A stretch of DNA of 64,000 nucleotides. Source: JAHEEL01 sp963785245 (GTDB lineage: Bacteria; Actinomycetota; Acidimicrobiia; Spongiisociales; UBA5794). The stretch covers positions 1 through 64,000 of the forward strand of contig CAWAUO010000012.1 of NCBI GenBank assembly GCA_963785245.1, given 5' to 3'. The notes under the pieces were generated by a model. It saw only the letters and a program-made list of their open reading frames with translations, ran no database searches and had not been told where the DNA came from. Shown here piece after piece: positions 34,859 through 41,742 of this stretch (position 1 is the stretch's first letter; each line of letters starts with the position of its first letter). Made by a program: the position numbers and the translations under genes.

Positions 34859-35481
34859 CCGGCCCGACGGTTGAGTTCCGCTTCGACTTCCTTGAGATCG
34901 ATGCCCCGTTCGGCCAGAAGGACGAGAAGGTGATAGACCAGATCTGCGGACTCCTCGACGATGCGATCGGCAGGTCCGGCACCGGCCTCATGGTCCTTGG
35001 CGGCCATCAGAACCTCGGTAGCCTCCTCGGTCACCTTGCGGCCGCACGCATCAACACCTTCGTCCAGCAACGTCGCCGTGTACGAGCCGGACGGTCGCTC
35101 GGCGGCCCGCGAGGTGATCGTCGCCCACAATGACGACAGGGCGCTGCCGTAGCTCCCGTCTCTGGAGGGTGCATCGGCCGGGCCGAAGCATGTCGTTGTT
35201 CCGGTGTGGCACGCAGGTCCGGCGGGTTCGACCCGTACGAGCAGCGTGTCGGCGTCGCAGTCGAGGCGCATGTCGACGACCTTCATCGTGTTGCCGCTGA
35301 TCTCGCCCTTCTCCCAGAGCGTGCCCCGGCTCCGGCTCCAGAAGGTCATGCGGCCCGTCTCCTCCGTTGCTTCCAGGCTGGCATCATTCGCGTAGCCGAG
35401 CATCAGCACGGCCCCGGTGTTCGCGTCCTGCACGACGACCGGGACGAGGCCTCGCTCGTCGTAGGCGGGTTCGAGGGTCAT
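34855..35481 (-). CDS. hisIE: Phosphoribosyl-AMP cyclohydrolase/phosphoribosyl-ATP pyrophosphatase
   Basis: A fused enzyme for the second and third steps of histidine synthesis. HisI (about 1-115): VLMLGYANDASLEATEETGR, FWSRSRGTLWEKGEISGN, and the metal ligands in DCDADTLLVRVEP and CHTGTTTCF. HisE (about 120-208): LLDEGVDACGRKVTEEATEV with ESADLVYHLLVLLA. The ATG at 35481 overlaps the hisF stop (ATGA). Confidence 0.93.
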   Translation of the reverse strand: MTLEPAYDERGLVPVVVQDANTGAVLMLGYANDASLEATEETGRMTFWSRSRGTLWEKGEISGNTMKVVDMRLDCDADTLLVRVEPAGPACHTGTTTCFGPADAPSRDGSYGSALSSLWATITSRAAERPSGSYTATLLDEGVDACGRKVTEEATEVLMAAKDHEAGAGPADRIVEESADLVYHLLVLLAERGIDLKEVEAELNRRAG

Positions 35482-36245
35482 GCAACCTCCACAATGCGCA
35501 TCGGAATGCCGGCTTCGGCGAGGGATTCTTTGACGACCGGGATGGGATACTCGGATCGATGGAAGATCGAGGCCGCGAGCGCGGCATCGGCGCGGCCAGG
35601 CTGGAGCGCAGCGGCCAGGTCGGACGGGTCTCCGGCCCCGCCGGACGCAACGATGGGAACCGAGGTTGCGGCGCGTGCCGCCTCGAGCAACGGAAGGTCG
35701 TATCCGTCCTTCGTCCCATCGCGGTCCATCGAGGTGAGGAGGATCTCGCCGGCCCCGCGCCCGGTCACACCGCGAATCCACTCGATGGCGTCGATGCCCG
35801 TGGGGTTGCGCCCACCGTGGGTGTAGACCTCCCACGAACCGTTCGACCGCCGGGCGTCGACGGCCACGACGACGCACTGCGCGCCGAACGCAGCCGAGCA
35901 CTCATTGATCAGATCCGGTCGGTCGATTGCAGCGGTATTGACCGTGACCTTGTCGGCGCCGGCACGCAGGACGGCGCGCATGTCCTCGACGGTGCGGACG
36001 CCGCCCCCGACCGTGAGGGGAACAAAGACGTGCTCCGCCGTGCGCCGCACGATGTCGAGGAGCGTTCCTCGATTCTCGTGCGAGGCGGTGATGTCGAGGA
36101 AGCAGATCTCGTCGGCCCCTTCAGCGGTGTAGCGGGCGGCGAGTTCCACCGGATCGCCCTCATCGGTCAGGTTCACAAACTGGACACCTTTGACCACTCG
36201 GCCGTTGGCCACATCGAGACACGGGATGATGCGGCTACGCAGCAC
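35478..36245 (-). CDS. hisF: Imidazole glycerol phosphate synthase, cyclase subunit
   Basis: A TIM-barrel partner of HisH making IGP and AICAR. RIIPCLDVANGRVVKGVQFV holds the catalytic Asp, VPLTVGGGVRTVEDM and DKVTVNTAAIDRPDLI bind phosphate, and LLTSMDRDGTKDGYDLPLL carries the second catalytic Asp; VPIVASGGAGDPSDL follows. The GTG at 36245 overlaps the hisH end by 11 bp. 255 residues, normal. Confidence 0.95.
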   Translation of the reverse strand: MLRSRIIPCLDVANGRVVKGVQFVNLTDEGDPVELAARYTAEGADEICFLDITASHENRGTLLDIVRRTAEHVFVPLTVGGGVRTVEDMRAVLRAGADKVTVNTAAIDRPDLINECSAAFGAQCVVVAVDARRSNGSWEVYTHGGRNPTGIDAIEWIRGVTGRGAGEILLTSMDRDGTKDGYDLPLLEAARAATSVPIVASGGAGDPSDLAAALQPGRADAALAASIFHRSEYPIPVVKESLAEAGIPMRIVEVA

Positions 36246-36837
36246 GGCGCACCCCGCTGACGAAGTTGTCGAGCACCCGCAGACCCGAAGCGCCACTGCG
36301 CTCCGGGTGGAACTGCAGACCGAGGTAGGTGCGGTCGCGGACTGCTGCAACGAAGCGGCCGCCGTGGTCGCTGGTCGCCGTGACGATTGCGGGATCGTCC
36401 GGCACGGCCGCGAACGAGTGCACGAACGTGAAGAGCGAACCGGATGGGACGTCCTCGAACAGGGGATCGTCGGATGTCCATACGTCGTTCCACCCCATGT
36501 GGGGCAACGGCCTGCCCGTGATTGCCTGGACCGATCCCGGTACCAGGCCGAGACAGGCTCCTCCGTCCTCATCAGACGAGTCGAAAAGCAGCTGCATCCC
36601 GACGCAGATCCCGAGCAAGGGTCCGTCCCAGCGCTGGAGCGGTTCGATGAGATCCTGTTGCTCGAGCCGCGCCATGGCCGCGCCGGTGGCTCCCACGCCG
36701 GGGAGCACGATGGCGTCTGCTCCAGCAAGATCGTCGGGAGTCCCGGCGATTCGTGGGTCCCCGCCGACGACTTCGAGCGCCCGCTGGATTGAGACGAGAT
36801 TTCCCGCCCCGTGATCGATGACGGCGAGTCGCGTCAC
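36235..36837 (-). CDS. hisH: Imidazole glycerol phosphate synthase, glutaminase subunit
   Basis: A class I amidotransferase feeding ammonia to HisF. The nucleophile is in LLGICVGMQLLFDSSDE, and the His-Glu pair in LGLQFHPERSGASG. IDHGAGNLVSIQRAL starts the protein and PHMGWNDVW is the HisF-facing motif. 200 residues, normal. It overlaps hisB by four bases and hisF by eleven. Confidence 0.95.
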   Translation of the reverse strand: MTRLAVIDHGAGNLVSIQRALEVVGGDPRIAGTPDDLAGADAIVLPGVGATGAAMARLEQQDLIEPLQRWDGPLLGICVGMQLLFDSSDEDGGACLGLVPGSVQAITGRPLPHMGWNDVWTSDDPLFEDVPSGSLFTFVHSFAAVPDDPAIVTATSDHGGRFVAAVRDRTYLGLQFHPERSGASGLRVLDNFVSGVRRAA

Positions 36838-37418
36838 AGTGTTCCCTTGGTCGACGGAATGCCCACCCGTTGCGGGTCGAGAGCGACGGCGCCGCGCAGG
36901 GCGATGCCGTAGGCCTTGAACGCAGCCTCGGCGATGTGGTGGTCGTTCGCTCCCGAGGCGCTCAGGTGCACCGTCGACCGGCTGGTCCGAATGAGCGATT
37001 CGAGGGCGTGGGGGATCATCTGTGTCCCCATCGTCCCGATCCGTTCGCCGACGAACTGCAGTTCGAACACGGCGTACGGCCGCCCGCCTGCGTCGATCAC
37101 ACAGGTGGCCAATGCTTCATCCATGGGAACCGAAGCTCCCGCGAAGCGGGTGATGCCGGAGCGATCGCCCAGAGCCTCATCGATCGCCGACCCGAGAACC
37201 AGCGCTGTGTCCTCGACGGTGTGGTGCTCGTCGATGTGCAGATCGCCCTCGGTACGCACGGTGAGATCAAACATGCCGTGGTGGGCGAACGAGCTCAGGA
37301 GGTGGTCGTAGATCCCGACGCCGGTTGCGATGTCGGTCACTCCGGTGCCGTCGAGGTCGATGGTGACTTCGACGTTGGTCTCTCGCGTTGTTCTCGAGAC
37401 CGTGGCGTGTCGATTCAT
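36834..37418 (-). CDS. hisB: Imidazoleglycerol-phosphate dehydratase
   Basis: A single-function HisB of 194 residues (no phosphatase domain). Metal-binding motifs: YDHLLSSFAHHGMFDL, DLHIDEHHTVEDTALVLG and ASGANDHHIAEAAFKAYGIA. ATG 37418 overlaps the hisC stop and its own stop overlaps the hisH start, four bases each. Confidence 0.95.
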   Translation of the reverse strand: MNRHATVSRTTRETNVEVTIDLDGTGVTDIATGVGIYDHLLSSFAHHGMFDLTVRTEGDLHIDEHHTVEDTALVLGSAIDEALGDRSGITRFAGASVPMDEALATCVIDAGGRPYAVFELQFVGERIGTMGTQMIPHALESLIRTSRSTVHLSASGANDHHIAEAAFKAYGIALRGAVALDPQRVGIPSTKGTL

Positions 37419-38437
37419 GAGAGGATCCTTTCGAGCGTGGCGATCAGCCGGTTGTTATCGGTTTCGGAACGAACGGTGAAGCGAAGGTGGTCGATGAGTT
37501 CCGGGATGTGTGGGAACTCGCGGACCACGAGGCCCTCGCTCATCAGGTCGGCTGCGACCGATGGAGCGGTGGGGCCGACGTGCGCGAGCAGGAAGTTCGC
37601 GTCGGACGGTGGAACGTCCAGACCGAGGATTCTGAGGTGATCGCGAAGTCGCTCGCGTTCGACGATGAGGTTGGCGACCGCTCGGCGCATGCGGTCGGGG
37701 TCGGAGAGCGCGGCGATGGCGAGGGTGCTCGAGAGCGTGGAGATGCTCCCCGGCGGACGCACCCGATCGATGGCGCTGATCAGTGGCTCGCTCCCGATGG
37801 CGTACCCGACGCGGACTCCGGCGAGTCCGAAGCCCTTCGAGAGCGTGTGGAGCACCAGCAGGTTGTCATTGCGGGCGATCCATGAGCCCCACTGGTCGCC
37901 GGTGAATTCGGCGTATGCGGCGTCGAGCACGACGATGCCAGGCGCGGTCTCGATGATGCTCGCGATGGAGGAATCGGGGAGGCGGTCTCCGGTCGGGTTG
38001 TTCGGCACGCAGATCCAGGTGAGGTCCGCGCCGTCCGAAGCAGATGCCGTGGCGACGGGTGAGGTGTTGAACGTGGCTCGCTGCTGCTCGGTCGCGATCC
38101 GGTAGAGCGGGTACGTCGGTGTGAACCCCGCTGCGCGGTCGCCGGGAGCGAGAAAGGTCCTGGCCGCCAGGAGAATCAACTCGTCGACACCCGCGCCGGG
38201 CACGACCTGCGTCGGGGCAACGCCGGTGTATGTCGCAGCGGCCTCGCGGAGGGGTCGATAGGAGGCCGCCGGGTACTCGTTCAGGCCGCGCAGCGTCGCG
38301 TCGGAGAGTGGAACCGTCCAGTCTGTCGCGTCGGGTGCCGTATTCTGATCGAAGCGGACGACCTGGTCGAGGCTGAGACCGAACCGTTCAGCAATCTCTG
38401 CACTTGTCGGCTGCCACACGTACTGCTCCGTGGTCAT
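37415..38437 (-). CDS. hisC: Histidinol-phosphate aminotransferase
   Basis: A PLP aminotransferase of fold type I. PLP lysine in HTLSKGFGLAGVRVGYAIGS; Asp/Tyr pair in IVVLDAAYAEFTG; ICVPNNPTGDRLPDS as the NPTG motif; phosphate-binding Arg near the end (LRFTVRSETDN). 340 residues from ATG 38437, which overlaps the hisD stop (ATGA). Confidence 0.92.
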   Translation of the reverse strand: MTTEQYVWQPTSAEIAERFGLSLDQVVRFDQNTAPDATDWTVPLSDATLRGLNEYPAASYRPLREAAATYTGVAPTQVVPGAGVDELILLAARTFLAPGDRAAGFTPTYPLYRIATEQQRATFNTSPVATASASDGADLTWICVPNNPTGDRLPDSSIASIIETAPGIVVLDAAYAEFTGDQWGSWIARNDNLLVLHTLSKGFGLAGVRVGYAIGSEPLISAIDRVRPPGSISTLSSTLAIAALSDPDRMRRAVANLIVERERLRDHLRILGLDVPPSDANFLLAHVGPTAPSVAADLMSEGLVVREFPHIPELIDHLRFTVRSETDNNRLIATLERILS

Positions 38438-39732
38438 TGCGTCTCCTCGAAGCGGAGCTGCACACATCGGGCATGAGCGGAGAGGCCTTCGGCGGTCGCG
38501 AGTTCAACGATGATCGGGGCGATGGTCTCGAGGCCCTCTCTGGTCAGTTCCTGGACCTGGCGCCAGGATCCGTAGTCCTCGACGGCGAGCGGCCCGTAGG
38601 CACGCGCGAGTCCCCCGGTCGGGAGCACGTGGTTCGCCCCGGTCGCGTAGTCGCCGGCAGATTCGGGCGTCCACGGTCCGACGAAGACCGAACCGGCCGA
38701 CCGGACCCGGCCCGCATCACGGGCCGGGTGTGCGGTCTGGATCGTCAGGTGCTCGGGGGCCCACGCATCGGCGAAGGCGAGGGCGGCGTCGAGATCCGGG
38801 GCGAGCACCGCCAAGCCGTAGTCGTCGAGTGAGGCCTGGATGAGGGCTGATCGTTCGAGGCCGGCGAGTTGAAACTCCACCTCGCCCAGGACGGCATCGA
38901 GCATCTCGGCGTCGTCAGACACGAGGACCACTGGCGAGTCGGGTCCGTGCTCTGCCTGGCAGAGAAGGTCGGCGGCCGCGATCGCGGGATCAGAGGAGGC
39001 GTCGACGACGATCAGGGCTTCGCTCGGTCCGGCAGGGAGGTCGACGCCGCAGACGCCGTAGACGGCGAGCTTGGCTGCCGTGACCCAGGGACCACCCGGC
39101 CCAACAATCAGATCGACCGGGTCGATCGTCTCGGTTCCATAGGCGAGTGCAGCAATCCCTTGGGCCCCGCCGGTTGCGTACACCTCATCGACGCCGAGCA
39201 AGGCGCAGGCAGCCAGGACAAGGGGGTGAACGGTCCCATCGTCGCCGCCCGGACTCACAACGACGATGTCTTTGACGCCGGCGACGAGCGCCGGGACAAC
39301 CCCCATGAGAACGGACGATGGGTACGCCGCCCGCCCGCCTGGCACGTACACGCCGACACGGTCGACGGGCGACCACCGCCGCTCAACGGCTACGCCAGGT
39401 GCAACCCGCACGTAATCATCGATGGGCCGCTGCCGCTCATGGACGATACGGATGTTGTGGGCAGAGGACTTGAGGGCATCGCGAATTGTCGGCCCGACCG
39501 CGCTGAACGCGGCCCCAACGGCCTCGCTCGGTACGCGCAGGGTGCCGACACCTGGTCCGCCTCCGTATTCGGCATTCGCGGCCAGCACAGCAGCGTCACC
39601 ACCGACCCTGATGCGGTCGACGATGTCGGCGGCTGCCGATCGGACTCCGGCATCCGGTACCGCGGATCGACGAACGAGCGCGGCGTAGCCGGCTTCATCG
39701 AGGTCTGAGAGTCTGGCTCTGCGCATCGTCAT
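38434..39732 (-). CDS. hisD: Histidinol dehydrogenase
   Basis: Oxidises histidinol to histidine in two NAD steps. VDRVGVYVPGGRAAYPSSVL, YATGGAQGIAALAYGT, VDLIVGPGGPWVTAAK, DLPAGPSEALIVVD, LLCQAEHGPDSPVVL and the zinc site later with WAPEHLTI and GDYATGANHVLPTGG. 432 residues, normal. ATG 39732 overlaps the hisG stop by four bases. Confidence 0.95.
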   Translation of the reverse strand: MTMRRARLSDLDEAGYAALVRRSAVPDAGVRSAAADIVDRIRVGGDAAVLAANAEYGGGPGVGTLRVPSEAVGAAFSAVGPTIRDALKSSAHNIRIVHERQRPIDDYVRVAPGVAVERRWSPVDRVGVYVPGGRAAYPSSVLMGVVPALVAGVKDIVVVSPGGDDGTVHPLVLAACALLGVDEVYATGGAQGIAALAYGTETIDPVDLIVGPGGPWVTAAKLAVYGVCGVDLPAGPSEALIVVDASSDPAIAAADLLCQAEHGPDSPVVLVSDDAEMLDAVLGEVEFQLAGLERSALIQASLDDYGLAVLAPDLDAALAFADAWAPEHLTIQTAHPARDAGRVRSAGSVFVGPWTPESAGDYATGANHVLPTGGLARAYGPLAVEDYGSWRQVQELTREGLETIAPIIVELATAEGLSAHARCVQLRFEETQ

Positions 39733-40577
39733 GGGATGATCTGTTCTACGGGTAGCACGAGGATTCCCGAGGCACCGGCGTCTCTCAGTTCGGGCAGCAC
39801 CTGCCAGAGGCGGTCGGCCTCGACGACCGAGTGCACGGCGACCATGCCATTGTGGGCGAGAGGGACGACGCTCGGTGCCTCGATGCCGGGGATGATCTCC
39901 TCAATACGGGGGACGACGTCCCGCGGGGCGTTCATGAGGACGTAGCGCTTGGAGCGAGCGGCGACCACCGCCCCGACCATCGTGATCACGGTCTGCGCGG
40001 TTTCGTCGAGTTCGTGGTCCGTGGCGGCGACCAGCACTGCCTCGGACTCAAGGACCCGCTCGATGGGGCGCAGGCCGTTGACGAGCATCGTGCTCCCGGT
40101 CGAAACCAGGTCGGCGATTCCATCGGCAACGTCGAGCTTGGTCGCCACTTCCACGGACCCTCGCATGGCGACGGTCTCGATCTCAACGCCAAGCGTCGCG
40201 AAGTAGTCGGTGACCGTTCTTGGGTGAGACGTGGCGACGCGCTTGCCGGCGAGTCCCTTCGCCTCCTCGATTGGCGAGTCTTCTGGAACGGCGACGGTGA
40301 GCGAGCACCGGCCGAAACCAAGGGGCATTACGGCGTCCAGATCGAATCCGGACTCGCCGAGGAGATCGAAACCCGTGATCCCGAGCGTCGCCACACCGTC
40401 TGCGACGAGTTCGGCAACGTCGTCGGAGCGGACGAAGAGCAGTTCGACGGGAGCCGACCGTGCGGTGACCGACAGAGCGCGGTCGCTCCGCTCGAAGCGG
40501 ATGCCGGCGCGCCTGAGGAGGTCGGCGCTCGGATCGGCTAGTCGTCCTTTGGTGGGGACGGCGATGCGGATGTTCAC
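39729..40577 (-). CDS. hisG: ATP phosphoribosyltransferase, long form
   Basis: The first and feedback-controlled enzyme of the pathway. IRIAVPTKGRLADPSADLL begins the catalytic part, with DVAELVADGVATLGITGFDL and the PRPP loop DGIADLVSTGSTMLVNGL. The last 75 residues (KRYVLMNAPRDVVPRIEEII to ILVLPVEQIIP) are the ACT-like regulatory domain of HisG-L, so no HisZ is needed. Length 282. The start is GTG 40577 behind AAAGGAGC, overlapping the yerC stop by four bases. Confidence 0.95.
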   Translation of the reverse strand: MNIRIAVPTKGRLADPSADLLRRAGIRFERSDRALSVTARSAPVELLFVRSDDVAELVADGVATLGITGFDLLGESGFDLDAVMPLGFGRCSLTVAVPEDSPIEEAKGLAGKRVATSHPRTVTDYFATLGVEIETVAMRGSVEVATKLDVADGIADLVSTGSTMLVNGLRPIERVLESEAVLVAATDHELDETAQTVITMVGAVVAARSKRYVLMNAPRDVVPRIEEIIPGIEAPSVVPLAHNGMVAVHSVVEADRLWQVLPELRDAGASGILVLPVEQIIP

Positions 40578-40882
40578 GTTTCTGCTCCTTTGGACCGATC
40601 CAGCGCAATCCGGTATCCGCCGGTTCCGTGGTGCAGCCATTCGTTGATTCGGGTGATGGTGGTCGTCGAGACGCCGGTCGCTGCCGCGATCTTGCGGTAG
40701 GAGAGTCCCTGGTCCAGCAACTCGACCACGGTCCATCGAGCGCTCAATTCCTCGAGTTCGTGCCGGGTGCACAAGTCGCGCAGGAAGCGTCCGATCTCGT
40801 CGGGGTCGGCGAGGCTCGCAATCGCGTCGAAGAGTGCCTCGGACGACGGTGTCTTCCAATCTGATGCAATCGCGGTCGGCAT
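40574..40882 (-). CDS. YerC/HisR, TrpR-superfamily repressor of histidine genes
   Basis: A 102-residue all-helical protein of the YerC/YecD family: ALFDAIASLADPDEIGRFLR, RHELEELSARWTVVELLDQG and the HTH LSYRKIAAATGVSTTTITRI. In Firmicutes YerC-type proteins have been linked to control of his genes. Here it is the first gene of the his operon and sits across a short promoter region from hisA, with a palindrome between them at 40913-40937. Control by histidine is inferred. Confidence 0.88.
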   Translation of the reverse strand: MPTAIASDWKTPSSEALFDAIASLADPDEIGRFLRDLCTRHELEELSARWTVVELLDQGLSYRKIAAATGVSTTTITRINEWLHHGTGGYRIALDRSKGAET

Positions 40883-40912
40883 GGTCCTCCTTGCTGGTCT
40901 GGAGAGGGTAGA

Positions 40913-40937
40913 TGTATTAACGTCTTAACACAATACA
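40913..40937. promoter_or_regulatory. Candidate YerC/HisR operator
   Basis: An AT-rich island in high-GC DNA between divergent yerC and hisA. TGTATT (40913-40918) is mirrored by AATACA (40932-40937), with TTAACGTCTTAA inside. It overlaps the likely promoters of both the his operon and hisA. Confidence 0.6.
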
Positions 40938-40954
40938 ACAGAAGGATGTTCGAC

Positions 40955-41669
40955 ATGCAGGTGATACCGGCCGTCGACGTGCTGGGCGGCAACGCCGTTC
41001 GGCTGGCACAAGGCGACTACGACCAGGTGACGCGCTACGCCGACGATCCGATCGAGATGGTCCGGCAATGGGCGGATGCCGGAGCGGAGCTGGTGCATGT
41101 GGTCGACCTCGAGGGCGCGCGGTCCGGGGTGCTCAACCGTGTCCTGGTAGAGCGGCTCGGAGCGGTCGGGGTGCCGATTCAGTTCGGCGGCGGCATCCGA
41201 ACCGCGGCGTCGGCCGAGGCGGCGCTGGGCGCCGGACTTTCGCCGCGTCGTGGTGGGGAGCGTCCTCCTCGGCGACGACGCGGCAGACTTCGTGTCAGCG
41301 CTGAACCCCGAAATGGTCGTCGCCGGCGTCGACGTCCGGTCGGGACGGGCGCGGGGGAGCGGGTGGGAGGACAACGGTGTCGAGGCCGATGCGGCGCTGC
41401 AGCGGGTGCTTGATCTCGGACTCACCACCATCCTGGCCACCGGCATCGAGACCGACGGGATGATGACGGGCCCCGACCTGTCGCTGCTCGAGCGATTCCG
41501 GGCGATGGCGCCGTCGTGTCGCCTCATCGCGTCGGGCGGGGTCGGCACGCTCGACGACTTCGATGCGCTCGTCGCTCTCGGTGCCGATGCGGTGGTCGTG
41601 GGTCGGGCGCTCTACGAAGGGCAGTTCACCTTTGGTGAGGCGTGTGGTCGGGTTGTTGGTGGTCGGTAG
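40955..41669 (+). CDS. hisA: ProFAR isomerase, interrupted by one extra base
   Basis: The TIM-barrel isomerase of histidine synthesis. ATG 40955 follows GAAGGA; VIPAVDVLGGNAVRLAQGDY carries the catalytic Asp and GVPIQFGGGIRTAASAEAAL the first phosphate site. The raw frame is lost near 41233; taking out one G restores DFRRVVVGSVLLGDDAADF and the rest, including ILATGIETDGMMTGPDLSLL (second Asp) and LIASGGVGTLDDF. Corrected length about 238. Since the rest of the pathway is intact, a base error is more likely than loss. HisA can double as TrpF in actinobacteria (PriA); that cannot be judged here. Confidence 0.85.
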
Positions 41670-41681
41670 GTTGTGGATGTG

Positions 41682-41715
41682 GTGACGGGGGCGGCCTGTT
41701 GGCCGCCCCCGTCAC
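41682..41715. terminator. Strong hairpin terminator between convergent genes
   Basis: GTGACGGGGGCGGCC (41682-41696) and its exact complement (41701-41715) make a 15-bp stem with the loop TGTT. It lies between the ends of hisA and the convergent surface-protein gene and followed on the plus strand by TCATTT. It can serve both genes. Confidence 0.85.
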
Positions 41716-41742
41716 TCATTTGGTTGTTCGTCTGGTCGGTTG

